This document shows, piece after piece, positions 43,717 through 51,860 of a stretch of 64,000 nt of DNA. A program made the translations under genes and the position numbers. Every line of letters starts with the position of its first letter. The first letter of the stretch is position 1. The notes under the pieces are model-generated. The model did no database searches, was not told the DNA's origin, and worked only from the letters and a program-made list of their open reading frames with translations. Origin of the DNA: Methylocystis rosea (GTDB lineage: Bacteria; Pseudomonadota; Alphaproteobacteria; Rhizobiales; Beijerinckiaceae); assembly GCF_003855495.1 (NCBI RefSeq), contig NZ_CP034086.1:2393501-2457500 (forward strand), given 5' to 3'.

Positions 43717-43849
43717 GCCGCCGGCGACGGCGGCACCGCGCGGTCGCGTGGGCATTGCGATGATTGCGGGGCAAGGGCGCATCACGCTCGTAGGGCAGCG
43801 TCGGCAAGGGAGATGCGCGAATGTTCTCGATAACCACCATGAGGCGGCC

Positions 43850-44242
43850 ATGATCGATAGCTTCACCGTCGAGCATTATGAGCATGTCAGCCATCGCTCC
43901 TTCGAGGATGTCGTCGCTGCCTTCGAAGCCGAGCTCGGCGTGTCGAAGACGGCGCGATTCCAAGGGAGGTGGCCGCGGCGCTGGACCGACTCGGCCGCGA
44001 CACTCGCGACGTCCTCAACATCGTTCACGAGCGGTGCGGGCGATGGCTTCTCCAATGCTGATGCCTTCATCGCAAGGGTGGCGAATGATCCCGCTGTGGG
44101 GCCGGGCAACTCGACGACATGGCGACAGCTCAACACCACGCATCATATCACTCAATTGGTGAGCGATATTGCCAAGGTGCGCGGCATTTCGATCAAAAAA
44201 GCCCCGGCGTCGGAAGAGGTGCGGTTCAGCCTGATTGATTGA
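43850..44242 (+). pseudogene. Broken gene, DUF302-like start joined to an unrelated tail
   Basis: From ATG 43850 the text MIDSFTVEHYEHVSHRSFED and FEAELGVSKTARF has the look of a DUF302-type protein. Near 43960 the plausible continuation jumps one frame (EVAAALDRLGRDTRDVLNIV, to a stop near 44062). The original frame continues with poor text and then a new good-looking tail (NTTHHITQLVSDIAKVRGIS ... EEVRFSLID). This is best read as a frameshifted and fused remnant of two genes at the end of the acquired catabolic block. Confidence 0.45.
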
Positions 44243-44345
44243 GTGCGAGCCCGACATCTAAGCCCCACTTTCTTATAGTGGTTTATAGCGTAGACATAGT
44301 TCTCATCTTCACCGCTCTTAGCCCGCCACACGCGCGGCGCCCACG

Positions 44346-44861
44346 CTATTTCAGCACGGCGCAGGCGACGCGTGCGCCGGCGCCGCCAATCGGCTGCGAC
44401 ATGTGATCGTCAGGGCTCGCATGCACCACGATCGCCGATCCGTCCGCGTCCAGGAGATTGGTTTTACCGCCGCTCAAGGACACGCCGTCGACGAACATTT
44501 CCGCCTGCGCGGAGCCATCTGAATATGCATAGACATTCGGCAGATCCGCCGGGTGCGGCCCCTTGGGATTAAGGAACCCGTGTTCGGCGTTTGACGGATT
44601 GATATGGCCCTTCGAGTGCATGAATTTTTCGATGTCGGAGCAGTCGCCAACTTCGTGCACATGAACGCCATGCCAGCCCGGCGCGAGCGCGCCCGGCCGC
44701 AGCATGACGCGAAGAACGACCCCATGCGGCCCCTGTTTGACCTCAATGGAGCCGATCCCCTTGCCTTTGTTGTCGACGACGTCGGCGGTTCGCTCCTCCG
44801 CGCATGCAAAGCCGGTCATGAGCGCGATTGAAACTAAGGCGAGGACAAGTTTGTCGAACAT
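44346..44861 (-). CDS. sodC: Periplasmic Cu/Zn superoxide dismutase
   Basis: 171 residues with an N-terminal signal peptide (VLALVSIALMTGFACA). Copper ligands are in WHGVHVHEVGDC; the bridging and zinc histidines follow in SKGHINPSNAEHGFLNPKGPHPADLPN. The C-terminal IVVHASPDDHMSQPIGGAGARVACAVL has the last His and the active-site Arg. The two conserved cysteines of the disulfide are present. It removes superoxide in the periplasm. Single gene, good ribosome-binding site. Confidence 0.97.
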   Translation of the reverse strand: MFDKLVLALVSIALMTGFACAEERTADVVDNKGKGIGSIEVKQGPHGVVLRVMLRPGALAPGWHGVHVHEVGDCSDIEKFMHSKGHINPSNAEHGFLNPKGPHPADLPNVYAYSDGSAQAEMFVDGVSLSGGKTNLLDADGSAIVVHASPDDHMSQPIGGAGARVACAVLK

Positions 44862-44968
44862 CTTTCCCTCTCACGTCTTTGCGAACCGGCGGTCGTCGCG
44901 GCGTCGCAGGATATTACGCGCGCCGACCACTGTTGTGTAAAGTGCGACTGGATAAAGAGTGAATGCGG

Positions 44969-45910
44969 TCAAAGCGAATATAGATCCAGCGCCCCCGACA
45001 GGCGCGTGCGATATTGTTCAAGCCGGGCTTTGTCCCTTTCCGCGGCGGCTCGCTCCACATAGGGCGCGTAATTGATGAGATTGATCGCCTTTATAATCGG
45101 CGCCATTTCGCGGATCTTCTCCTCCTTCAAGCCATAGCCGATGAGAAATTCCTGCTTGGCGTCGACCGAGAGATCATGAAGCGCCATCGAAAGATCCCAG
45201 TAGGGCGCAACGTTGGAGGCGCAGCACTCCCAATCGATCACGGCGGTGATCGCCCCAGAGGCGTCGGCGACCACGTTCTTTAGCCGCATGTCGCCGTGGT
45301 TGAGAACGGGCGACGGGTCCCAGCGCTCCATGTCGCGAACGACCGATCTCAGCCGTTTAAGCTGGCCGGCGTCCAGCATATCCTGCTCATCCAGCAGGTC
45401 GACGCGCGCTTCAATTTTCAATTCCCCGCGCAGATACTCCTTCCAAGTCTCTTTGCGCGAGAGCTGATTGCCCGACCAATCAAACGTTTGGCCAAAGCCC
45501 GATGTCTTGACGGAGTGGATCAGAGCGGTCAGTCGCCCCATTTCACGCAAAATTGTGAAGCGTTCGGGATGATGCGTCGCCTCCTGTCCCTCGACTTTCG
45601 GAAGCACCATGTAGGGCATGCCGATAATGTCGGCGCCGACCTCCAGAATTTTCGCGGTCGGCACGCCAGCCTCGCTGGCTTTGGTGATCGCCCATTGCTC
45701 TTTGAGATAATCCTTTAGTTTGTCCGGCGTTGTGTTCATGCGGACGATGAAATCACCTTCGGCGTGGCGGACCTCGAACACGAAATTGGTGATGCCGCCG
45801 CCGCGCGCCACGATGCTCTTGGGCTTTGACCCGAGGTGATGCTCGATAATTTTGCCCGCATTGGATCGCGCCTTGCGCGGATCGATTGGCGCTTCTTGCG
45901 CAGCGGTCAT
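44969..45910 (-). CDS. Choline/aminoglycoside phosphotransferase-type kinase
   Basis: 313 residues of the APH/choline kinase fold. GGGITNFVFEV forms the nucleotide loop, VLNHGDMRLKNVV the Brenner motif with catalytic Asp (about 210), and ITAVIDWECC the metal-binding Asp. The substrate could be choline, a sugar or another small alcohol. It is encoded with a HAD phosphatase (four-base ATGA overlap), so the pair may run a phosphorylation/dephosphorylation cycle on a related substrate; that is inference. Confidence 0.85.
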   Translation of the reverse strand: MTAAQEAPIDPRKARSNAGKIIEHHLGSKPKSIVARGGGITNFVFEVRHAEGDFIVRMNTTPDKLKDYLKEQWAITKASEAGVPTAKILEVGADIIGMPYMVLPKVEGQEATHHPERFTILREMGRLTALIHSVKTSGFGQTFDWSGNQLSRKETWKEYLRGELKIEARVDLLDEQDMLDAGQLKRLRSVVRDMERWDPSPVLNHGDMRLKNVVADASGAITAVIDWECCASNVAPYWDLSMALHDLSVDAKQEFLIGYGLKEEKIREMAPIIKAINLINYAPYVERAAAERDKARLEQYRTRLSGALDLYSL

Positions 45911-46830
45911 TGTTGCAGCGCCTCGCTCTCCAGGCCGCCAAGGCGAAACAGCAGTTCGCCAAGCTCCTGGGAGCTTTCAATCTTCACCGTCCGCAGCAGG
46001 CCCTTATATTCCAGATCGCGCGATCCGACATGGACGGCAAGGCCGACGCCGGAAAGAAATGAATCCATCGGCGTGTCGCCGCAGCCGACAGAGTCCTGCA
46101 GCTCGACGCCGAGCCGGTCCGCGATGGCGCGCACGCCGAACAATTTGTCGACGCCCTTGCGCGTCGCGAAATTCGAGCGCTTGACGTGCTGATAGGCCAT
46201 CCGCCGATCCTGCGGGGCTTCGACGAGCAGAAACATCATGCAGATGTCCTGGGCCATCAAGGTATCGCGAAGATCGTCCAGCGAGAGGCAGACGATAGAC
46301 GACGCGCTCGTGTATTTTGCGCGAAGATGGGGGATTTTCTCCCTGACAGGCGTCCAGATCGTCTCACCGAGAGTCCAGTCGCGCGCGTAATAGAAGACAA
46401 GAAGGTCGTCGACGTCATTCTCAAGCAGCCCGCGCACGCCCGTCAGCACCTCGTCAATTTCCAGCGGCTCAAGCGGAAAAGCGTCGAGCTCCTCGAAGAC
46501 GATGTCTCCAGCCGCATCTTCTCTAAGATAGCCGACGACGCCGCCGTTGAGCGAGACAAGCGGCAAAGGCGCATTGGTGATCGAATACCACTCGCGCCCG
46601 AAGGTGCGGATGACGTTCAGCGGAAACCGCAGCGTGTTCAGCACAATGGGCCGGCCAAGATCATTGAGGCGCTTCAATCCGCAAGCGACCGGATCTGGAA
46701 TGACGATCCGCCCTTCAAATTCATGCACCGCAGTTCCGTCAAGGTCGGTTATGAGCGCGCCCGCTCCGGTGAAATTGGTCTCCGCCAGAAACGCCCTGAG
46801 CTCTTCGTCGATCTGTTCTCCAAGCGCCAT
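45907..46830 (-). CDS. HAD-superfamily hydrolase (Cof-like phosphatase)
   Basis: 307 residues. Motif I is ITDLDGTAV (nucleophile Asp at about 29), motif II is in IVLNTLRFP, motif III Lys in ATRKGVDKLFGVRAIADRLG and motif IV GCGDTPMDSFL. A C2-type cap lies between motifs II and III, as in sugar-phosphate phosphatases of the Cof/SPP group. It is the first gene of a two-gene operon with the kinase. The substrate is unknown. Confidence 0.88.
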   Translation of the reverse strand: MALGEQIDEELRAFLAETNFTGAGALITDLDGTAVHEFEGRIVIPDPVACGLKRLNDLGRPIVLNTLRFPLNVIRTFGREWYSITNAPLPLVSLNGGVVGYLREDAAGDIVFEELDAFPLEPLEIDEVLTGVRGLLENDVDDLLVFYYARDWTLGETIWTPVREKIPHLRAKYTSASSIVCLSLDDLRDTLMAQDICMMFLLVEAPQDRRMAYQHVKRSNFATRKGVDKLFGVRAIADRLGVELQDSVGCGDTPMDSFLSGVGLAVHVGSRDLEYKGLLRTVKIESSQELGELLFRLGGLESEALQQ

Positions 46831-47284
46831 TCCGGGTCCTCATCCTCTGTCGCCGCGTTTCGTGCTTACACAAGCCGCGCGCTTTCGCATCGAGACCGGA
46901 GACATGGTGATCGCGCCTGCCTTAACCAGACGCAAGCCCACAGGTCGGCGTGCGCTTGACGGCGGACACTCCGTCCTATGTGGCGCCGACGCGCTTAAGC
47001 GACAGCCCTCAATCTCTAAAATCCTCGCGCCCGATCGCGCGCGAAGATTACGCTTGGCGGGCAGTCAAGCGGCCTGGCCGGCGCTTGTTACGCAAACCTT
47101 CTCAACGGCGGTCATCTCGCCAACATTTCCTTTAAGCAGCGCCCGTTCCCCGCTCGCGCCGCAATGAGACGGCCGATGTGACCCGCCGCGCTTGGGCGCT
47201 AGGCGCGCTGGCAAAAGCGGGCTGCATCTCGCAAGTTCAGGTCCGAAGATTGAAATTAAACACATCGATACGCCCGTCTATTTA
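46831..47284. other. Intergenic stretch, no gene recognised
   Basis: GC-rich non-coding sequence between the HAD gene and the accessory glycan block. The open frames have no protein character. The GC content falls near 47250, which marks the border to the accessory block starting with the direct repeat at 47285. Confidence 0.4.
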
Positions 47285-47299
47285 GAAACAAAACGAAAC
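47285..47299 (+). promoter_or_regulatory. Direct repeat GAAAC-N5-GAAAC, site A
   Basis: GAAAC at 47285-47289 and again at 47295-47299, ten bases apart (one helical turn), about 105 bp upstream of the sulfotransferase start. The same repeat occurs at sites B and C. Tandem half-sites with 10-11 bp spacing are the usual target of OmpR-family regulators, and one is encoded in this block. Confidence 0.55.
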
Positions 47300-47386
47300 T
47301 AACCAGCCGGAATCTCGACACTCCCGCGCGGAACATTGGCGCCAACTTGCTCCGCCAAGACGCGAGCAATAAGACCGATCTTCTTA

Positions 47387-47400
47387 TGTATAAGAGACAG
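47387..47400 (+). other. 14-base match to the synthetic Tn5 mosaic end
   Basis: TGTATAAGAGACAG is identical to the last 14 bases of the hyperactive Tn5 mosaic end used in tagmentation libraries. Natural Tn5 outer and inner ends differ within this stretch. The five bases before it do not match the full 19-mer. The sulfotransferase frame starts three bases later. Either a chance match (unlikely in 64 kb) or leftover adaptor sequence at an assembly joint. Confidence 0.5.
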
Positions 47401-47402
47401 CA

Positions 47403-48263
47403 GTGAGAGATGCTTCTTACATTGCCAGCCGCATTCAGTCAGTGCTATCAAAACGCCGAAAACTTGCACTATTTACGCACCATAAGTGCGCGTCGACCTG
47501 GCTAACATCGATAGTCGCGAATATTTGCCGAAAGAATAATTTAAAATACATCGCGATCCCCTGGGGGCGTCAATGCCCAGAGTCAGGATACACTATAGAG
47601 ACGGCGCTTAAGTCCGACAATGATGTCGTTGTCGCGCTGAACGCTGACTATTTCAGCATCAAGAATCATCTATCTGCGGACATGCAATGCATGCACGTTA
47701 TAAGGAATCCTTTGAGTGTCGTCGTCTCCGCATACTACTCCCACCTCCGAACCCATCCGACTGATGGATGGGACCTCCTGATTGGTCAGAGGAGTGTTTT
47801 GAGGGAAGTAGACCAAGACGTCGGCATGGCCTTGACCTTGGCGTTTCTGGAATCGCGTCACTTTCAGCCGGAGACGAACGGTCCTTTGTGCGATATGATC
47901 TCGTGGAATTATGACGACTTACGGATCGTCCCGTTGCGCATGGAGGACATAACGTCAAACACAGCTAATTTCTTCCGCGTGCTGTCTCGAATGGAGGTCT
48001 TGAGAAACGCGACGATGCCTGATCCTGATAGGTTTTCGTTTGCCGCAATGACCGGCCGGCAACAGGGGGTGATAGATCTCTCGTCGCATTATCGCTGTGG
48101 AAGCAGCACTGAATGGCGCGATGCTTTGCCGAGAGGAGTTATCTTATATGTCCTTCATCATTATCGAGATTTTCTGCTACGGTTCTATCCAGAAGTTATT
48201 TTCGAAGCTGACTCCTTGAGCGCCGCCAAAGTTCGTTCGAAATCAGACTGCCTACCGGCGTGA
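47403..48263 (+). CDS. Sulfotransferase family protein
   Basis: 286 residues. The PAPS 5'-phosphosulfate loop is THHKCASTWLTSIV (about 26-39), the 3'-phosphate site MHVIRNPLSVVVSAYYSHLR (about 98-117) with conserved Arg and Ser, and the C-terminal YRCGSSTEWRDALP resembles the usual GxxGxW block. It transfers sulfate to a hydroxyl of a glycan or lipid. GC is low relative to the core. It starts with a GTG three bases after the mosaic-end match; if that is an assembly joint, the true N-terminus may be missing. Neighbours (glycosyltransferases) suggest a surface glycan as acceptor. Confidence 0.82.
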   Translation: MRDASYIASRIQSVLSKRRKLALFTHHKCASTWLTSIVANICRKNNLKYIAIPWGRQCPESGYTIETALKSDNDVVVALNADYFSIKNHLSADMQCMHVIRNPLSVVVSAYYSHLRTHPTDGWDLLIGQRSVLREVDQDVGMALTLAFLESRHFQPETNGPLCDMISWNYDDLRIVPLRMEDITSNTANFFRVLSRMEVLRNATMPDPDRFSFAAMTGRQQGVIDLSSHYRCGSSTEWRDALPRGVILYVLHHYRDFLLRFYPEVIFEADSLSAAKVRSKSDCLPA

Positions 48264-48311
48264 GGAGGCGAGAGCGCCAGCGATTGGAGGCTGTCATGCG
48301 CTGCGTTGCGC

Positions 48312-48326
48312 GAAACAAATTGAAAC
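48312..48326 (+). promoter_or_regulatory. Direct repeat GAAAC-N5-GAAAC, site B
   Basis: GAAAC at 48312-48316 and 48322-48326, 77 bp before the response-regulator start. Downstream of both site A and site B is a second shared block (AATCTCGACAC then GCGCGGAAC), so the two promoters are related by descent or bind a second factor. Confidence 0.55.
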
Positions 48327-48402
48327 AACCGCGCCAGAATCTCGACACAGCTGCGCGGAACTCTCGGTTTGGAACTCGCCGCTGCCTCGAAGCCGCGAGT
48401 AG

Positions 48403-49134
48403 GTGAACTCTCCGACCTTGAACAAACCCGCATCAAGCGCGGCCGATAGGCGATGGATCCTCGTCGTCGAGGACGACGAGGATATTCGATCGCTTTTATC
48501 GAAATATCTCAGCGACAACGGGTTCGAGGTGATGCTTGCCCGCGACGGCAAACAGATGGACGCGGTTCTCGCGAGCGAGCAGGTCGACCTTATCGTGCTC
48601 GACATCAACCTTCCCGGTGAGGATGGATTCTCCATCTGCATGCGCTTGCGAGACACGGGAAGTCCCCCATTGATCATGCTGACCGCGCGCGGCGAAGACA
48701 CGGACCGTATACTTGGCATCGAACTTGGGGCGGACGATTATCTGGTCAAACCCTTCGTTCCGCGTGAATTGCTCGCGCGCATCGGGGCCGTCCTCCGGCG
48801 GACTGCACCGGATATTGAGTCGTCCCAGAAAATCAGCGCCTATAGCTTTTCTGGATTCTTCCTGGACTCTTCCACACGGCGCCTGTTGGGCCCGACCGGC
48901 GTACGGGTGATCCTCACGAGCACGGAATTCGACCTGTTGCTGACGCTCTGCCGCAATCCCGGAAAAATATTCTCGCGCGACGAGTTGAAGGCGTCGTCCA
49001 CGACCGAGCGGAGCGTGGACATCCTGATAAGCCGGCTTCGTCAAAAGATCGAGAATGACCCGCGAGACCCGACGCTCATTCAGACGGTCCGCTCGATGGG
49101 CTATACGTTCACCGCGAAAGTCACCGTCCAGTGA
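48403..49134 (+). CDS. OmpR/PhoB-family response regulator
   Basis: 243 residues from a GTG at 48403. The receiver domain (17-130) has the acidic pair EDDED, phospho-acceptor Asp67 in VLDINLPGEDG, Thr94 and Lys116 in LVKPF. The winged-helix effector domain (about 150-240) shows FLDSSTRRLLGP, LTSTEFDLLLTLCRNPGKIF and VDILISRLRQKIENDP, near the OmpR/RstA branch. The stop overlaps the kinase start (GTGA). It is preceded by site B, so autoregulation is likely. Confidence 0.96.
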   Translation: MNSPTLNKPASSAADRRWILVVEDDEDIRSLLSKYLSDNGFEVMLARDGKQMDAVLASEQVDLIVLDINLPGEDGFSICMRLRDTGSPPLIMLTARGEDTDRILGIELGADDYLVKPFVPRELLARIGAVLRRTAPDIESSQKISAYSFSGFFLDSSTRRLLGPTGVRVILTSTEFDLLLTLCRNPGKIFSRDELKASSTTERSVDILISRLRQKIENDPRDPTLIQTVRSMGYTFTAKVTVQ

Positions 49135-50429
49135 GAACATCTGCGCTCCGAAACATCAATGTGCAGCTGGGACTTCTCCTCCTCCTATGCGTCGGCCTGT
49201 TCCACGCGGCGGTGACGACGATCCTTTTCCTGTCCGAACCTGCTCCCGGCCACCCTCGCGACCTGAGCGCCTCCATCGTCGTGGCGGCTTTAACCGCGTT
49301 GGACGCCGCCTCCGCAGCGGAGAGGCCAGCCATCGCAACAGGTTTTAACGAGAACTTTCCGGGGTTTCACGTCGCGCTCTCAGAGCCGGGAGTCGCCCCG
49401 CGCAACGGGGCGCAGCCCGTTTATTTTCGGTTTCGCCTCCCCGTCGGAGTCGAGATCGCAGCGCATGATGACAACAAGCGATTTAGCGGGTCGTTGCACG
49501 ATGGGCAGCAATTCCTGCTCGACGCCCCGATCCGGCCTTCCGGATTTCCCCGGTTCGCGATCGTCACCCTGGGCTTCGTCGCGGTGAGTTTGTTCATCTT
49601 TTCCCTATGGGCCGCGCTGTCGCTTACGCGGCCCCTGACGAATTTCGCGGACGCCGCCGAATCCTTCGGACTCGACAGTGTTCCGGCGCAGCTCGCCGAG
49701 ACAGGACCCGAAGAGGTCCGCAAGGCGACGCGGGCCTTCAACCGCATGCAGCGTCGTATCGCCGAGATGGCCTCTCAGCGAACGCGGATGTTGACGTCGG
49801 TCAGCCACGATCTTCGGACCCCGATCACGCGGATGCGTCTTCGCGCCGAATACATTGAGAGCAGCGAAACGAAAGCAAAACTGCTGCGGGACCTCGACCA
49901 AATGGAGGCGATGGTCGGCGGCTGCCTCGACTATCTGCGCGGTGGTTTCCAGCAGGAGATCGTCGCGCTGGATCTGGCGAGCCTGTTGCAGACGATTGTC
50001 GATCAGTACGTCGATGTTGGCGCCAATGCGCGCTACGACGGAATCGATCACGTCAACGTTCTAGGCAGTCCGGACAATCTTGAACGCGCATTCTCCAACC
50101 TAATCGACAATGCGGTGAAACACGGGGAAAACCCTGAAATCCGAGTGCTCGAAAGCGATGACGCAGCGGTTGTCGAGATCGCTGACAGGGGTCCAGGCAT
50201 CCCCCAAGAAAGAAGGGATTTGATGCTGGAACCCTTCGAGCGAGGAGACGTAGGCGCGTCCTCGAACACAAAAGAGGGCTTCGGGCTCGGCCTGGCGATC
50301 GCGCGCGCGATCGTGGAAGCCCACCGCGGACGCCTCACGCTGGATGAGCGGACCGGCGGCGGCCTGATCGCGAGGGTATCGCTGCCCAAAACCGACCTCG
50401 AAACAAATCGAAACGAATCGAGCAAATAA
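49131..50429 (+). CDS. Membrane sensor histidine kinase (EnvZ-like)
   Basis: 432 residues. Two membrane helices (about 13-34 and 142-165) enclose a periplasmic sensor of about 105 residues. A HAMP segment follows (LTRPLTNFADAAESFGLDSV), then HisKA with SVSHDLRTPITRMRLRAEYI and phospho-acceptor His226. The ATPase core has FSNLIDNAVKHGENPE, EIADRGPGIPQERRDLMLEPF and GFGLGLAIARAIVEAH. It is translationally coupled to the OmpR-type regulator. The 3' end of the gene carries site C, which serves the next gene. Confidence 0.95.
   Translation: MRTSALRNINVQLGLLLLLCVGLFHAAVTTILFLSEPAPGHPRDLSASIVVAALTALDAASAAERPAIATGFNENFPGFHVALSEPGVAPRNGAQPVYFRFRLPVGVEIAAHDDNKRFSGSLHDGQQFLLDAPIRPSGFPRFAIVTLGFVAVSLFIFSLWAALSLTRPLTNFADAAESFGLDSVPAQLAETGPEEVRKATRAFNRMQRRIAEMASQRTRMLTSVSHDLRTPITRMRLRAEYIESSETKAKLLRDLDQMEAMVGGCLDYLRGGFQQEIVALDLASLLQTIVDQYVDVGANARYDGIDHVNVLGSPDNLERAFSNLIDNAVKHGENPEIRVLESDDAAVVEIADRGPGIPQERRDLMLEPFERGDVGASSNTKEGFGLGLAIARAIVEAHRGRLTLDERTGGGLIARVSLPKTDLETNRNESSK
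50400..50414 (+). promoter_or_regulatory. Direct repeat GAAAC-N5-GAAAC, site C
   Basis: GAAAC at 50400-50404 and 50410-50414, inside the last codons of the histidine kinase gene and 62 bp before the first glycosyltransferase start. A third weaker GAATC half-site follows at the same phase. It shares GAAACAAATCGAAAC with sites A and B except for two bases. Confidence 0.5.
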
Positions 50430-50475
50430 ATGTCCCCTGAGAGTTCGACCTTGACGCCCAAAGGGGGTCGTCGGG

Positions 50476-51732
50476 ATGTCGATACATCAATCAATTCCAG
50501 GCCGCGCCGCGCTATCGGGTAAAACAGTCGCCGTCGTGCATCCTGCGTGGCATTCCTGCGGGACGCATCAGGTTATCGCTAGTCAGATAGAAGCCTACAA
50601 AAAGCTCGGCGCGCGTGTGCTTTCCATTGCGCTGATGGACGATGTCACGCCCTCGGTCGGCCGCGGCGCACGCTGGAAGGATTACAGGGCGCATAGTCAG
50701 GATCTCGCCGCCGACGAGAGATATGAATCGTCCGCCACGATCCCCGACCTCTTCAAGACAACGCTCCTGAAGGACGGCTGGTGGCCCCTAACGCATGGCG
50801 ATCAGGCAACCTGGCTGGTGGAGCTGGTGAAGCGCGCGCCTCTTCCCGAAGCGCTCGATACGAACGCTATTGACCTGATTCACGCCAACCACTTTTTCGT
50901 CTTGCCTTTCGCCGAGAAAATGCGCGAGAGGCGCAGTATTCCCGTCGTCCTCGACACTCACGACATCCAGGCTCGGCAATACGAGCTGCGCAATCGTGCA
51001 GGCTTTAGCATTCCGCCTTACGTTGGCTATAGGAGCATGCTTGCCGTCGAACTCGATTGGATCAAGCGCGCCGACGTTTGCATTCACTTGAATTCGGAAG
51101 AGTATGCGGCGTTTCAGCAGCTTCTGCCTCTCGCGCAACACGAGCTGATCTATCCCTCGATCGCCCCTGCGCTACCTCACGACAATGGCGATCACGCTAT
51201 TTTCGTCGCTGGCAACAACGCAGCCAACTACATCAGCGTTCGATGGTTCTTGAAATATATTGTGCCGCGCGTGCCTGAAATATCGATTTCAATTTTTGGC
51301 GATATCGCCGATGGCGTGAAAAGCCGTGACAGACTTCTGTACAAGGAGCATCGCAATCTGTTCCGTGGCAGAGTAGCTGAAATACAGTCTGCCTACGCCG
51401 ATGCAGCTTTAGTTCTCCTCCCCACCAGAGAAGGGCACGGCCTTTCGATCAAAACCGTGGAAGCTCTCTCCAGCGGACTGCCGGTCGTCGCGACGTCGAA
51501 GGCTTTCAGAGGAATGGGGATCGATCCATCACAGCTTCGCAACGTGTTCATCGCGGACGACGCCGCCGAATTCGCCGCCGCCATGATGAAGCGTCGTGGG
51601 ATGAGCGAACGAAGCGATCCGATGACGAGCGATACGCGCGCATTATACGAAGAGAGATACTCATCTGAGCGTTATGCGAGTCGGCTCGGCGACATCGCAA
51701 GCAAGTTGATGGCCCGTATGCGAGCGACGTGA
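50476..51732 (+). CDS. Glycosyltransferase (GT4-type, GT-B fold)
   Basis: 418 residues. The N-terminal half has VAVVHPAWHSCGTHQVIASQ (acceptor-side loop) and VLDTHDIQARQYEL. The C-terminal nucleotide-sugar domain has IFVAGNNAANYISVRWFLKYI, the FGDIADG block and TREGHGLSIKTVEALSSGLPVVAT, where the conserved acidic motif of GT4 (E-x7-E) appears as E in EGHGLSIKTVE. It builds a surface glycan from an unknown sugar nucleotide. It is close behind site C and probably starts its own transcript. Confidence 0.88.
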   Translation: MSIHQSIPGRAALSGKTVAVVHPAWHSCGTHQVIASQIEAYKKLGARVLSIALMDDVTPSVGRGARWKDYRAHSQDLAADERYESSATIPDLFKTTLLKDGWWPLTHGDQATWLVELVKRAPLPEALDTNAIDLIHANHFFVLPFAEKMRERRSIPVVLDTHDIQARQYELRNRAGFSIPPYVGYRSMLAVELDWIKRADVCIHLNSEEYAAFQQLLPLAQHELIYPSIAPALPHDNGDHAIFVAGNNAANYISVRWFLKYIVPRVPEISISIFGDIADGVKSRDRLLYKEHRNLFRGRVAEIQSAYADAALVLLPTREGHGLSIKTVEALSSGLPVVATSKAFRGMGIDPSQLRNVFIADDAAEFAAAMMKRRGMSERSDPMTSDTRALYEERYSSERYASRLGDIASKLMARMRAT

Positions 51733-51860
51733 GCCGATGCAATCGGCGCTGTTCTCTCGCCGCGAAGAGCAGCGGCAAAGACCAACCAATATGAAAGCAC
51801 CCCGATCTTCGGAGGCGGCGCGCGTCCGCGCTTTCGGCGTACACTCTGGAGAGGAGCAAG

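Noticed and set aside
47387..47400. End of a natural Tn5/IS50 element
   Set aside because: Natural outer and inner ends differ from this 14-mer, and no transposase or second end is nearby.
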